Both the position numbers and the translations under genes were made by a program. The notes beneath the pieces were generated by a model that was not told the origin of the DNA, did not search any database, and worked only from the letters and a program-made list of their open reading frames with translations. Below are positions 11,991 through 22,854 of a DNA stretch of 64,000 nt, piece after piece. This DNA is from Zeus faber. Taxonomy: Eukaryota > Chordata > Actinopteri > Zeiformes > Zeidae. Positions within the stretch are counted from its first letter, which is position 1, and each line of letters opens with the position of its first letter. Where the stretch lies: contig OY482863.1 of assembly GCA_960531495.1 (NCBI GenBank), positions 5,769,689 to 5,833,688 of the forward strand, in the 5' to 3' direction.

Positions 11991-12309
11991 CCAACAGCAT
12001 GACTGTGGTAACACCCTCAGTTACATACAGTATGTGCCTGTAGGGACACGTATGCTGTGGTTTGGCAGGGCAAGTTAGGTTAACTGAATAAAAGAAACAT
12101 GTTTCAGCTTCGCTACCTCTGTAGATTGTGGGTGATGGCTGTCCTATCACTAATAAGCTTGCTATCTCCTCTGGCCATTTATTTGATAGATTGCCTGTTG
12201 ATATGATCCAAAAACAAATCTCTCTCCTGAACCAGCGGAGGGAGTTTTACCTGTTTTCTCGTCTCTTTCCAGGAGCAGAACATTCTCTTTTAAGCCAGTT
12301 ATTTATATT

Positions 12310-12600
12310 GAAGTGTGCAATGCTCTTGTAAATCAATCCTGACCCTGGTCTGCTGCCAACTGCATTACTCACATCTCCACCAAACATTCACTTTTGGTAA
12401 GATTCCCACTGTATGGAACGGAGGTGACGTTGTCCCTCTACACAAAAGTGGAGACATTGATGACTTAAACAATTATTGCCCGATATCAACACTCTGTTCT
12501 CTTGCAAATTTCCTGGAATCGCTGGTTAACTCTCAACTACATGCTTATCCAGAGAGCTGTATTCTCCAGCCGAAGCAATCATTAATAGAGCAGGACAAAC
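12310..12600 (+). mobile_element. LINE fragment, reverse transcriptase N-terminal part
   Basis: Codons from about 12315 to 12641 read in one frame and include FTFGKIPTVWNGGDVVPLHK followed by DLNNYCPIS and LANFLESLVNSQL. This is the region just before the reverse transcriptase fingers in L2/CR1-group elements, where the usual form has a Trp-Lys segment, a Pro-Leu-His-Lys segment and an Asn-Asn-Tyr-Arg-Pro-Ile-Ser box; here Arg is replaced by Cys. Neither the endonuclease nor the FADD box is present, so this is an inactive fragment. Confidence 0.75.
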
Positions 12601-12659
12601 AGCCACCACCTATACTAACAGCCACCACCCTTGTGCTCTAAATGATATTAAAAAGTTCA

Positions 12660-13178
12660 GATCATTCACCCACTTCCGGTTTCACACAACTTCCAGCCTG
12701 TGGGGGACGGGAAATTGGAGAATGATCGAAACTTGAAACAAGAAGTTTTTGTAATTTTTTACACTGGAGTGTAACACAATGGAGGCATGTCCAATGACAC
12801 TATACACTATACTGTATGTACTGTATGTATCTACAATTGATGAGTGGCAAAAAGTACATTTCAACATTTTATAACATTTCATACATTTCTGTTATACTAT
12901 ATTATAGACATATATGAAGTGAAATGACATCTGTGGATTTTTGGATTCAAAATAAATTTAGATGAATCAAATTTACGCTTACAATGAGTGAAAGCGCCCA
13001 TGTACATGTGACACTGGCACAATTATTATGACATGATTCCTGCGTTAATCCCCAGGGGAAAGTCATTTTTTTGAAGTATGGGGAAATAGATACTGCATGT
13101 AAAAATAAAACTTACGGTCACACATGAACTCCGGACAGTGTCCAGATAATTAGGTCCGGACATGGTGTAGTTCATCCG
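12660..13178. other. No gene recognised
   Basis: AT-rich sequence with short ACTGTATGTA-type simple repeats near 12805-12830 and no coding or transposon signature. Confidence 0.45.
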
Positions 13179-13830
13179 GTGTTGCGGTTCCACACATGTA
13201 GCACACTATCTGAGATTGTCCGTGTCAGACGCTTTCACATCTACTGGAAAAATAAATTTTGTTTAGGCGAAGGGTGGACTCCTGCAAACCAGAGTGTGCA
13301 GCAGTCAGGATGTGACGCAATGATGCATGACGCTGCAAAGTTTTACAGCACACCAAAAATGGCGGACGAGGCTACCGACTCATCAGTATTTGTGACTTTT
13401 TTTGCATTTATACTCCTATTTGGACTTATCTACAATATAAACATATTTTTGTCTTCTTCTTCTTCTTCTTCTTCTTCTTCTTCTTTGTTTAAGTATTTTC
13501 TGATATTAACTGACCCTTCTTCACCCTCGGTGAGTGGGCGTGTTGATAACATCACTATCATGCACCAGTCGCATGATAGAGACGTCATCAACATGCGACA
13601 CACGTACTCGCTCGCTTTGAATTCTCCGGACAATAACCTGCTGTTTTCACAACATACTTTTCATACCGCTCAACTGGACATTACGCAGACTTTGCTCTAG
13701 GGTGCTGGGGAAAGTCTATTTAATGTCCATTCCAACTGATCGGAGATTTGCGTTCACACATACAGCTCCCCCAGGTAATGTCCGGATAAATTCAGGGTTG
13801 CAGTGCTTGTGTGAAAGCAGGATAAAGAGG
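13120..13830. mobile_element. Possible non-autonomous DNA transposon
   Basis: CTCCGGACAGTGTCC and GTCCGGACATGGTG near 13130-13165 face ATGTCCGGATAAATTC near 13778-13793 and TGTGTGAAAGCAGG near 13811, giving loosely inverted flanks about 0.65 kb apart. A precise terminal repeat and target duplication could not be defined, so this is an inference only. Confidence 0.3.
13179..13700 (+). CDS. Unrecognised 173-codon ORF with serine tract and hydrophobic segment
   Basis: This open frame runs across a (TTC/TCT)n microsatellite at about 13454-13486 that encodes 11 or more consecutive Ser. Before the tract lies a hydrophobic stretch (FVTFFAFILLFGLIYNINIF) that could span a membrane. I do not recognise the protein. 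The surrounding DNA (about 13120-13800) carries TCCGGACAT-type words and CACACATG/TGTGTGAA words on both sides in roughly inverted sense, so the frame may be a chance opening in a non-autonomous DNA transposon. No splice or promoter evidence was found. Confidence that it is a real gene is low. Confidence 0.2.
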   Translation: MLRFHTCSTLSEIVRVRRFHIYWKNKFCLGEGWTPANQSVQQSGCDAMMHDAAKFYSTPKMADEATDSSVFVTFFAFILLFGLIYNINIFLSSSSSSSSSSSLFKYFLILTDPSSPSVSGRVDNITIMHQSHDRDVINMRHTYSLALNSPDNNLLFSQHTFHTAQLDITQTLL

Positions 13831-14404
13831 ATATAAAAAACAAGCATGTTTATGAATGTGGTGCAAAAGATGTGCAATAGTTTGTAGTAAACAGCAACGC
13901 ATCAGTACTAGTGATGAAAAGTTAGACTGAAGATTCAGCTCTAAATGAGTGTCTCAGGAAAAACATTGTTAAATTTTCTGACTCTTCGTTTGTTTGATCC
14001 AGTTGGTGTAACTTGCGCATGCGTTACGCGAGACTCTCTCGAACCCACTGTTCATGATTCGGTTCACGGTAGAACTCCGACGGGGGTGTTTGACGCCGCG
14101 TACAGTTGTGGCGCGGAGAGTGGCTTTTCACTAGCTCCACCGGCTACGTGGTGAAGCGTCCCAGATGCGTCAATGGTGTCGTAGAGTGAGGAGAATTGGA
14201 AACAACAGCGATTTAAAATTTTCTTAACGGTTTGACCAATAATGCTTTAATCAGTTATTGTGTGAAAAATATTAAACTTTCCTTGTAATTTCTGCTTATT
14301 ACTTGTTTAATAAATACATAACAACATGCTGATCTTGTTTAGACTGTCTCACAATATGTCCTATGATCTCTTTATAAGTTATACAAAGTATTGTAGTAAT
14401 CCAG

Positions 14405-14560
14405 GTAAAAGTAGGGATGCACCGATTTATTGGCCGTACATCAGTATCGGCCAGTATTCGCCCTGGTGACTGCCATCTGCCTATCGGAAATAAGACCACC
14501 ACAGCGATGGCAGTGGCTGACAGTGTTCCAGTGTTTCCCACATGTGGGAGCTGATGGTTG
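14405..14560. mobile_element. hAT-type terminal sequence remnants
   Basis: AGGGATGCACCGATTTATTGG at about 14413 resembles the TAGGGATGCACCGAT terminus of widespread hAT elements. CAGTGTTTCCCACATG at about 14529 resembles a second, different hAT end. No transposase accompanies them and the partner ends were not located, so these look like decayed, possibly nested MITE pieces. Confidence 0.45.
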
Positions 14561-15029
14561 TTAAGGTGGTAGTTGAAACAGCTGGTTACTCCTGTATATT
14601 GTGCTCTTCTTAGAAAATACTTCCACATGACTCCGGTGTAAAAAAGATGAACAAAATTGTTTATTCCAAGTTCCAAAGGCAACACAATATTTCCACAGTG
14701 AAATCTTCTTTATCAAGAGTAAATCCAAAGTTAAGTCTTAGTTCCTTAAATCACGCAACCAAAACTACGGTAAGAAAACTGTGTTGCTCAGCCTCGAAAA
14801 CACAGCTGACTCCCCTGGACCATTAAAGGAGAAAGATGACTCAAAGAGCCGCTCGAATGAGAGAAGGGTGGAGTGTGTTTGTAGCACGAGCGGCTAAAGC
14901 TAAGTCCTGTTAGTGTGTACGTGAAGAAGTGCGGAGCGACAGGAAGGACAAAGAGGGTCAAATCACAGCTTAGACCACATCAACTGCAGAGGGACAAAGA
15001 GGGTAAATGTATTTTATTTTTTATTTTTC

Positions 15030-15178
15030 ATTTCTTTATTTACTATATATTTTATATTGTTTATAGTGCTTACCTTGATATGGTTTATATTTTCTGCTAT
15101 TCCCTTTTTGCTGCTGGAACAATGTCAATTTCCCTGGTGTGAGACTAATAAAGGTTTATCTTATCTTATATTATCTTG
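15030..15178 (+). mobile_element. LINE or SINE 3' end with (TTATC)n tail
   Basis: TTTGCTGCTGGAACAATGTC, then TTTCCCTGGTGTGAGACTAA, then TAAAGGTTTATCTTATCTTA, is the common fish 3' terminus in which a fish retroelement ends in TTATC repeats. Only about 150 bp is recognisable. It is in the opposite orientation to the related end at 11.9 kb. Confidence 0.65.
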
Positions 15179-15214
15179 ATAAATAACACTTAATAGTGTT
15201 AGTTCAAGTTCATC

Positions 15215-15515
15215 TGAATGGAGGGGAGGTGTCCAGGATAGTGGGTAATTGGCCCAGTTTTTTACGGGGTGGGTCCCTGGGGAGTGTGGAAGGAGAGGGG
15301 AGAAGGAAGTGGGCGAGCGCCGGGTGTGAGTGGATGCGAGAGAGAGAGTCTGAAGACTGAAGAGAAGTTTGTAATAAAAATGGCCCACGACCATCCCAGG
15401 AGGTTAATTTCCGTCTAGACACCTTAACCCTGGTGTAGTTGTAAGCCTCGCGGCAGGCAATAAAACTGGCTTTGGCTGTACACGGAGATTCCGCCTGCGT
15501 CTCCTTCATTGTGTC
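15215..15515. other. Unclassified LTR-like stretch
   Basis: GCAATAAAACTGGCTTTGGC near 15458 has a polyadenylation signal shortly followed by CGCCTGCGTCTCCTTCATTG, a layout seen at the 3' end of LTRs on the plus strand. No primer binding site, target duplication or coding region was found. It could equally be unique sequence. Confidence 0.25.
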
Positions 15516-15894
15516 TGTCTTCTTTGTATTTATTTAAATTATATTATAAAATGGGTTTTGATCAATAAGCAAACTTGACAGCAGCTCTAGGTCTCTGGTA
15601 CAATGTAGACTCATAAAACACATTTAAAAAACATCTCTATGTAGTTTTATCTCGTGTTTCTCTATAAATGGCTCTCGTCGGCGCACACAGTTGAAAAAAA
15701 AACAGAACTCTCGCGTAAAAATAGAGAAATGCCGCGTGAAGTGGCAGGTGTAGCAACATTGGATTAACATGGATTTAATACAAAGCATGCACTTACGGCA
15801 CACCGCATCCCGCCCGTACGCTGCACCAATGCGTCCGGTGGACTTCAGTCGGCAGTCATTGCCTCTGCTTGAGGCGCATCCCTCGACATCTGTC

Positions 15895-15995
15895 ATTAGA
15901 TTCAAGATTTTTTTTAGATTCAAGATTTTTATTTGTCACATACATATACATACTTTCATACATATATGCAGTGAAATGTGAAATGTTACTCAGGG
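15895..15995 (-). mobile_element. 3'-end remnant of Rex1-like LINE
   Basis: TTAGATTCAAGATTTTTATT then GTCACATACATATACATACT and TGCAGTGAAATG match, base for base over long stretches, the 3' untranslated end of the LINE at 58.35-58.45 kb (minus strand). It is a severely 5'-truncated copy about 100 bp long. Confidence 0.8.
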
Positions 15996-16097
15996 ATCTC
16001 GTCTGAGAATCGTTTTGGGTCACATTATCTCTGCTTGGGGTGCATGCGTGACTCAGGCCTCTCGGGCCTTTTTGTTTGAGATTATGGTCGAGATTTT

Positions 16098-16389
16098 TCA
16101 TAGTAGAAGTTCGAGTTTTCTTCTACATCATGTGTATGGCTGGCCTTAGGGTCTGATCAGATTGAGCATCTGTGGAATGTTTTGGAACGGTTAACCCAAT
16201 CCATGGGGACCCCACCTCGCAAGTTACAGGACTTAAGGGATCTGGCGTCTTGGTGCCTGATACCACAGGACACCTTCAGAGGTCTTGTGGAGTCCATGCC
16301 TCGATGGGTCAGAGCTGTTTTGGTAGCACGAGGTTGATCTCCACAATATTAGTGGTTATTAGTGGTGGTTTTTATGTTATGACTGATCG

Positions 16390-16392
<3 letters not shown>
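16098..16392 (+). mobile_element. Tc1-like transposon, internally deleted (copy B)
   Basis: The plus strand encodes the C-terminal part of the same Tc1-type transposase as copies A and C: IEHLW-like residues (QIEHLWNVLE) from about 16163, then PRKLQDLRDL and FRGLVESMPRWVRAVL to about 16335. Before this, TTCTTCTACATCATGTG at about 16114 is the catalytic-core segment, joined to the C-terminal part by the same TGG..TTAGGGT junction as copy A. The right terminal repeat (GTTATGACTGATCG) ends at 16390 and runs straight into a (TA)n array. The N-terminal half is absent. Confidence 0.85.

Positions 16393-16482
<90 letters not shown>
16390..16482. repeat. (TA)n microsatellite at the Tc1-like element edge
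   Basis: About 45 uninterrupted TA units begin exactly at the terminal inverted repeat of copy B. TA is the Tc1 target site, so the array either attracted the insertion or grew from the duplicated TA. Confidence 0.95.
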
Positions 16483-16484
<2 letters not shown>

Positions 16485-17600
16485 GTGACATTGATTAACA
16501 AGACTATGTTCATGTTTGGCTGCTAACAGTGTGGTCTAAAGTAAAACAACTAAGAGTACTATTCATCGCTTTTTAAACACTTAAAGTTACCTGTGGCTGA
16601 AGTTATTTGTCGCTGATGGGTTTTGCCTGCCATACTATCAACCATGAATGATTTTTGTGATAGGATTAAACATGATCCCATTTTTCCATTTACTTGAGAT
16701 ACTTTCCAGGAAAAAATAATAAGACTGCACTCAAAAGGTTCTTTTAGATAATGTCATCGCAGAAAGCGGTTTTGTTTTCTTCAAGGCAAGGCGAGGGAGG
16801 TTGACGTCAATCTGCTGGCCCCCTTCCGGCTACTTTATCTGGGAATCTCACCCCATCCACTCCGCCTTTCAGACCAGACACCGCCGATCGATTGGACTTC
16901 GGCTTTGCCTCATGGGGGAGAGAGCGAGAGAGCGAGAGAGAGAGAGCGAGAGAGAGAGAGAGAGAGTGCTTTGTGTGCCAGAAAAAAAGTCACCGTTGTC
17001 GTGCTCATGCCTGCTTGAGTTGCAAGTTTGTGGTTGTTTTTGCACGGTGCGAACAAATCCAAAACCTCCCTGTGCAAGGGAAAATTGGAATTGCGTGTTT
17101 GGTCGCACCACCGGTTGGAACCCCTGCAGCGCATCCCCTGGTTAATCCTGACTGACTCGTGGAGCTCAGATGATTGACGGCGGGGGCCGATCCGTGGAGA
17201 CACAGAGCAGAGGCCAGCTGATCCCAGTGCAATATTAGCCAGACCGCCCAAATAAAGCCGCTTGTTGACTTTACAAGGCCGCACGCCGTTGATTATGTCT
17301 CCCTGGCCTGCCTGCTATAATTTCTGGTGGCAGGGCAAAAGCATAAAGCCATTGTTTTTTACTGCCATCCACGGAAGAGATAGCTGTAAAATATGAGCAG
17401 GCTTTATTGGTGGAAGGGGCCCGAACATGTACTATGTATTTGCAGAGCCCCCCCCCCACTCACCACCTCTGTTGGCTTTAACTCAGTTGTGTCATTTTCA
17501 CGATGAATCAAGAATCACGGCAAAATAATAAGAAACCCAGCCCTTTCCAGTAACACTTTTGTAAAAGAAACCTGTCTTTGTTGCACCCATCAAAGCCTTT
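16482..17600. other. No gene recognised; single-copy-looking DNA with (GA)n
   Basis: A (GA)n array with GCGA interruptions occupies 16918-16966. The stretch about 17250-17370 is moderately GC-balanced, apparently unique, and looks like possible conserved non-coding DNA. No exon is supported. Confidence 0.4.
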
Positions 17601-17609
17601 TCGGAGACT

Positions 17610-18985
17610 AAATTCAAATCCAACCAAATCAAATCAAGATTTCTTGTCACATACACAGTCATACACAGTACAACGTGTAGGGAAATTCTTAGATGCCTAG
17701 CCCCAGAACAAATCTAACAAATATTTAGATAAAAATGGATAGAATAGAATGAGTATAAAAATAGGGTTTAAAGGATTACATAGTGAAGTGAGATCGTAGA
17801 GACACTGACGGGCTTTATTCAGCAAGGTGTTGACGTGTGAGGGCCACGATAAGTCCGCTGTGACGCAAACACAGAGTATCTGAAGCTGTCCACCGTCTTC
17901 ACCAGGGCTCCGTTGATCCTGAGGGGATAGTAATTCCTCTCTTGCTTCCTCCCAAAGTCTATTATCAGCTCCTTAGTCTTGCTGACGCTCATAATGAGGT
18001 TGTTCTCCTGGCACCAGTTTTCCATGCGGGTCACTTCCTCAAGGTAGGCCAAGCTTTGTGATGAGTCTGGGGAGGATGATTGTGTTAAAAGCTGAGCTGT
18101 ACACCACAAACGGCATTCGAACAAACTTCCTCCTGCTGATGTGCAGGTGGACCGGGGCAGTGTGGATGAGGTTTATGGAATTGTTTGTGGATCTGTTGGT
18201 TTGGTACGCAAACCAAAGCGGGTGCAGGGTCAGAGGTAGTGAGGAAGTGATGAAGTCCTTGATGAGCATTCAGGCAGCTGGGTGAGGTGTCTTCGGGACA
18301 GGGACTACTGTTGACAGCTTGAAGCAGGTGGGAGTAACGGACTGAGCCGGGGACAGGTTGAAGATCTTTGTGAACACCGGTGCCAGCTGGTCAGCGAAGG
18401 CCACGAAAACACGAACCAGATATTCATTCCCGACCTGCTGCCTCCGTGGTGTTCACTCCGCCAAAGCTCCTTCCACATTGTGAACTGAGACAGTGCCTGC
18501 ATGCTCCTCTCCGATGGGGACTCTCACCACTGCATCTGCTTGTCGGCTGCCGGGAGTGTTAGCCTCGAAGTGTGCATAGGAGGTATTGAGCTCTTCAGCC
18601 AGAGAGACGTCAGCAGTCACCGTCCTGGAAGAAGTGGCTTTGTAGTCTGTTATGCTCCCCAGCCCCTGCCACAAGCGTCTGGAATCACTCTGTTGGGGCT
18701 GCATCTCCGTGATTAGCTTGGTAGCTAACGAGGGAGTCTCGCAGCTCAGACAGAGCAGTGTCTGTGTCCGCCTATGGTTGTATGTAGACTGCACTGAAGA
18801 TAACTGAGGAGAACTCCCGGGAGAGATAGAAAAGGCCGGCATTTTCAAATTATTAGTATAATTGAACATAGCAGAGCGGAGTCCCCTTGATTCAACATTT
18901 AACGTTCGCTGACGTTGAGTCGTAAACTGTAGGGTCGCCCTTAAAGATAGGACAGTAATTGTCACAACTCGCCAGGCCACCTGTT
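17610..18985 (-). mobile_element. Rex1-like LINE, old degenerate copy
   Basis: Minus-strand frames encode, in order from 18980 down, SRRLWQGLGSITDYK (linker), a CFKLSTVVPVPK segment, FAYQTNRSTNNSI, the palm motif A region [13 protein letters not shown], and beyond the palm CQENNLIMSVSKTKELIIDF. These match, piece by piece, the frame of the younger copy at 58.3-61.6 kb. Frameshifts break it into at least three frames, and the FADD segment is missing from the readable parts. It ends at about 17630 in TTGATTTGATTT-type sequence after the CACATACACAG 3' region. No endonuclease domain remains. Confidence 0.85.
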
Positions 18986-19703
18986 CAGAATGCGACGTTT
19001 TACAGCCCTAACTGCTGCTCTGCGCACTTTATAATTTGGCTGAGCGCTTTCAAGGGCCCGAAACCTTCGGGCTTGGCGGTTTTATTCGACCGGTGGCGGG
19101 CTCTGGTTAAAGGACCCACTCCTGCCTCCTTTTGTCTGGTGTAAGCAGGCGTCGCCGTAAAAAATTGGGTGAGAAAAAAAGATCGTTTAAACCCTTTAGA
19201 GGTCAAGCCACATCGTAAACCCAAGAAGAACGGCTGGTCTTGAAACGGAATCATACCGTGATTTACCATTTTTATTTATTTCATGCATCAGAGCTGGAAT
19301 AGCTTCCACATCCGTACACCACAGGGGAGGGGGAGGGAGGGAGGAGTGGCTGACGAACGGCCTTGTTTAGGGACACGGAGCGCAGGTGTTATAAATGGAG
19401 AGATCTTTACAAAAGATTGCTGTTGTCATAAGGCGGTTAATACAGACACGGTCGGTAACTGTAGGTTTTTAATCCCGACCAGTGAAACGATTTGTATCTC
19501 ACAATGTGCTGCTGCCAGGATAATCTCCCAGCATGTCAAATGGGCAGACGGATGAGTCGTAATTAGCCGGTGCCTTACGCAAGGTGTTCCTCTTTCTCTT
19601 TCTCTGTCTACCTCTCACATGCAGACAATTCTCCCTCTCTCCGTCCCTCTGTCCATCTCTCTCTCGCTCCCTATTCAAACACACACACACACACACACAC
19701 ACG

Positions 19704-19750
<47 letters not shown>

Positions 19751-20134
19751 CTTCACCAGCCGCCATGATCTCTTAATCCTGCACGATCAATCAGAGCATC
19801 ACCATAAGCTGTTGGGGTCAACATCGATTCATTGACGCCTTCCCCATTCGGGGGTTGTATATTGGAGAGGTTTGAGGAATGGCGCTGGTGTTATTGACCT
19901 CGCTGCTCGGGTCCGCCACCCTTGGTAAATACTGTGGAATGGTTGCACGCCGCACCCTGGAGATGGAGGTGATGGAGATGGTTCTGATAAACGGGGGCTC
20001 TGAAGCTGATGGGTGGATGGGTGGGAGTTTGAATTTAAGCCCCACGAGTGTTAGAGTCCCATTAACTCTCTCCTCAGGGCAAAGTCAAGACTCTAGGATA
20101 AGGTGCTGAGGAAGATTTGCGTCTGCGTGTGTGT

Positions 20135-20172
<38 letters not shown>

Positions 20173-20218
20173 GTGTCTGTGTGTGTGTGTGATTGTGTGT
20201 GTGTGTGTGTGTGTGTGT

Positions 20219-20284
<66 letters not shown>

Positions 20285-20640
20285 GGAGAGTTATGAATGA
20301 TTGCAATATCAAAGCGCCGTCTTAAGATTGATCGACACATCTGACGGATCATTACAGCATTTCATCACAACTGGAGAGTCCTGAATGAATTACAAATCAT
20401 AAATTATAACGATTTTTTCCTGACTTGATTTAACTCATGCTTCCAATATCACACACAATAACACTCGTTTGTGTGTTGACAACAGATGCAGAGCTGATTT
20501 GAATGTGATTTAAAAACCATTCTGTGGACAGCTCTCCCCCTAGCAATGAGGTGCAATTATAATTAAATAAACAAACAAAAAGGCTCCCTGGAACATAAAT
20601 GATTAATCAAAGTTCTTAATGTGCATTAGGGTCCGACTCA
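18985..20640. other. No gene recognised; CA/GT arrays
   Basis: A (CA)n array with GCCCACCC interruption occupies 19680-19747, and a (GT)n array with GATT and CCGTGTC interruptions occupies 20125-20282. The section 20380-20640 is AT-rich, apparently unique, with ATTTGCAT-like and TAATTA-like words. No exon was identified. Confidence 0.45.
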
Positions 20641-21650
20641 CGATCTGGTCCGCAGGCTCTAGGATCCTGCACCAAGCTCCCCTCACTGCAAGACAAACAA
20701 CACATGAGAAAACTCTCCCAGTCGACCCCGACCAATCAGTGGCAGCGGGCTGATCGGCCAAGTCAGAACAGCTGCGCCGGTGCGGGCCTCATCACCAAAT
20801 TTATTACCAATGAAGTTTCCATAAGATTTTACTCCCAAGATATACATTTTCTCACTTTTGATACATTTATCTGTATCAGGAAAGTAGTCAGTGACGTTAG
20901 CCGATTTTCCAAAAGTGTCATCGAGAAAGGAAATGACATCCTGCAGTGTGTACATGGTCAGTTGGGCACTGAGGGTCATGAGGTAGACATGCCGTCAGAA
21001 TCGGAATCATCGCCCCTCTCCTCCTCATGCCTCTGATTGTCAGTGCTGCTGATCTGATCACGTTCAGCTCTTTCCTCACCTCCCGCCCCTCCACCATGGA
21101 GCCGCTACCTGCTGCCCCCATGGGGGCAACAGCTCTGTTCCACTGGAGACACAGAAAGTGATGCATTATCACTGATCTCTGGCGCTGATGTTCTGACAAT
21201 GCTTGGATCTTTTTCTTGCCTTTCTTAGACACTGGACCAGCAGGGGCACCCGCTGGAGCCGCCGCGGCTGCAGAGCATAACCCGGTATGAACAGAGGAAC
21301 ACTGGAGATGGTGACTCTGGTGGACGGTGCGGCCAGCGGGGACACTTGCAGATACACATCATTAAGAGAACCGCCGTGCTCGATGAGCTGAGCCACAGAG
21401 AGTTCCTCTTTCAGAAAAGCTACAACTGCTGTTCATCCTGGACGTGAAGGACAGATTCCCATGCCCGACCTGCTCCCCTGCCGCCAGCCGGGCCTGCTCC
21501 ACCAACACGATCTCCAACCCTCACTCCATGTCGAAGCGGCGGGGCTGGTCTCTCCCTGAACTCTACAGCCCAGACGAAACCACCACAAAACACAAAACAA
21601 ATATCACCGAAAACTAAACGACTAACTAAAACTTAAAAAAAAAAAAAAGA
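20640..21650. other. Unclassified unit ending in a 14-A run
   Basis: Moderate-length frames exist on both strands, for example minus 20979-20683 (LTMYTLQDVISFLDDTFGKS) and minus 21396-21169 (VAQLIEHGGSLNDVYLQVSP). They have the look of a decayed repeat-borne or retroposed coding sequence, and a run of 14 A lies at 21635-21648 as expected of a plus-strand retroposed copy. I do not recognise the source. No splice-site logic supports a host gene. Confidence 0.3.
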
Positions 21651-22195
21651 CAGAGAAAAGCTGTATAAGAAGTTTGAAAGGTTAGTGGCACACACTCTCA
21701 CCAAACGCAACGCAGAGAGAGAGAGAGAGAGAAACAGAGAGGGAGTGAGGGAGAAAAAAGTGGACGGAGAGAGACATGGAAGAGAAGTAGGGTCTGCTCG
21801 ATCATGGCGACAGTAAAAGTCGAAATGGCCATCAAACGGTGCAAGCCTTCTTTACAGCTCCAGGTTATCGAACTGTGATCAAAAGTCAAAGCGGGTGGCT
21901 CGTTTGTGGCCACTGAATAATTGAGAAGCCATCCAACGCTACAACATATTGGCTCACATGTCATTATCACACAGTCTCAGGTTGACAGTTATACTGGGCT
22001 CCCATGTCCCGCTCAAATTGCCTGACAAAAGTTCCATTCTAGTTAGACGGTTGTCATTTTTAATGGCGAACATTACTGCCAAATTCATAGCGCAAAATGA
22101 CTGCGCTTCAGTAAGTTAGTCTGTTATTTAGAATGGGTTGCGCACCGGAACACGCAGAGACAATATGAGGAATGAGAGAAGTTATGGTGACATAC
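21650..22195. other. No gene recognised
   Basis: A short (GA)n tract lies at about 21715-21732. Nothing else was identified. Confidence 0.45.
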
Positions 22196-22300
22196 ATCTC
22201 AGAATCAGAATCTTCATCCGCCAAATGCAAGACGCACAAAGAATACTTCTTGGTGCAGGTGCCAACATAGCCAAACATACATGTATTCAAATTAGATGAA
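22195..22300 (-). mobile_element. LINE 3'-end remnant with (GATTCT)n tail
   Basis: TCAGAATCAGAATCTTCATC followed by CCAAATGCAAGACGCACAAA and CTTCTTGGTGCAGGTGCC has the shape of a fish retroelement 3' end read backwards: a hexamer tail, then a NNCAAGTA...CTTGGTG consensus. Only about 100 bp is present. Confidence 0.5.
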
Positions 22301-22319
22301 GATAAAAAGAAGAAATATA

Positions 22320-22530
22320 ATATACAGGTATACAAACAAGAGTACCTGAAGTGTATATAAACAGATTTACAAAAAGAGTTACTAGAAAGATAAACAAACA
22401 GATATACATACAAGAAAATAAATGTACAAACAGATATACAAACAGGAAATCCAAATATACAAATTTATATTCAAACAAGATATACAGATTTATAAAGCAC
22501 ACACACAGATATACAAACACAGATATAGAA
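22320..22530. repeat. Degenerate 12-bp minisatellite AAACAGATATAC
   Basis: Units such as AAACAGATATACAAACAGG recur with variable spacing across about 200 bp, directly after the LINE 3'-end remnant. They may have grown from its tail or target site. Confidence 0.75.
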
Positions 22531-22854
22531 AGAACTCCAGTATACATGTAAGGCCTGCTAGCCTTCTACAACTTACTGCAAGGTATGGAATATCTCGCAA
22601 AATTGTGACATGATTTTATGACCCAGTGATGATAATAAATAATCTGACAAGCTTTATTGTTGGAGTGAACGGGCTGCTGTAAAAAGACCATCAATGGGAA
22701 ATGATGGGAATTCATTGAAAACTCTATGTCAAAGCCAAAAGTCCTACATCTGCTGATATTTCTAACTTTAAAATAAGTATTTATTTTCTTTGGCGGTTGG
22801 CAACCCTCCGGCGTCAACCCCGTCTCTACTTCCAACTGGCACTGCGCATTCGGC

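Noticed and set aside
17005-17284. Overlapping minus-strand frames of 75-124 codons near the (GA)n array
   Set aside because: Partly driven by the GA repeat (Ser/Leu runs). The rest has no recognisable protein character.
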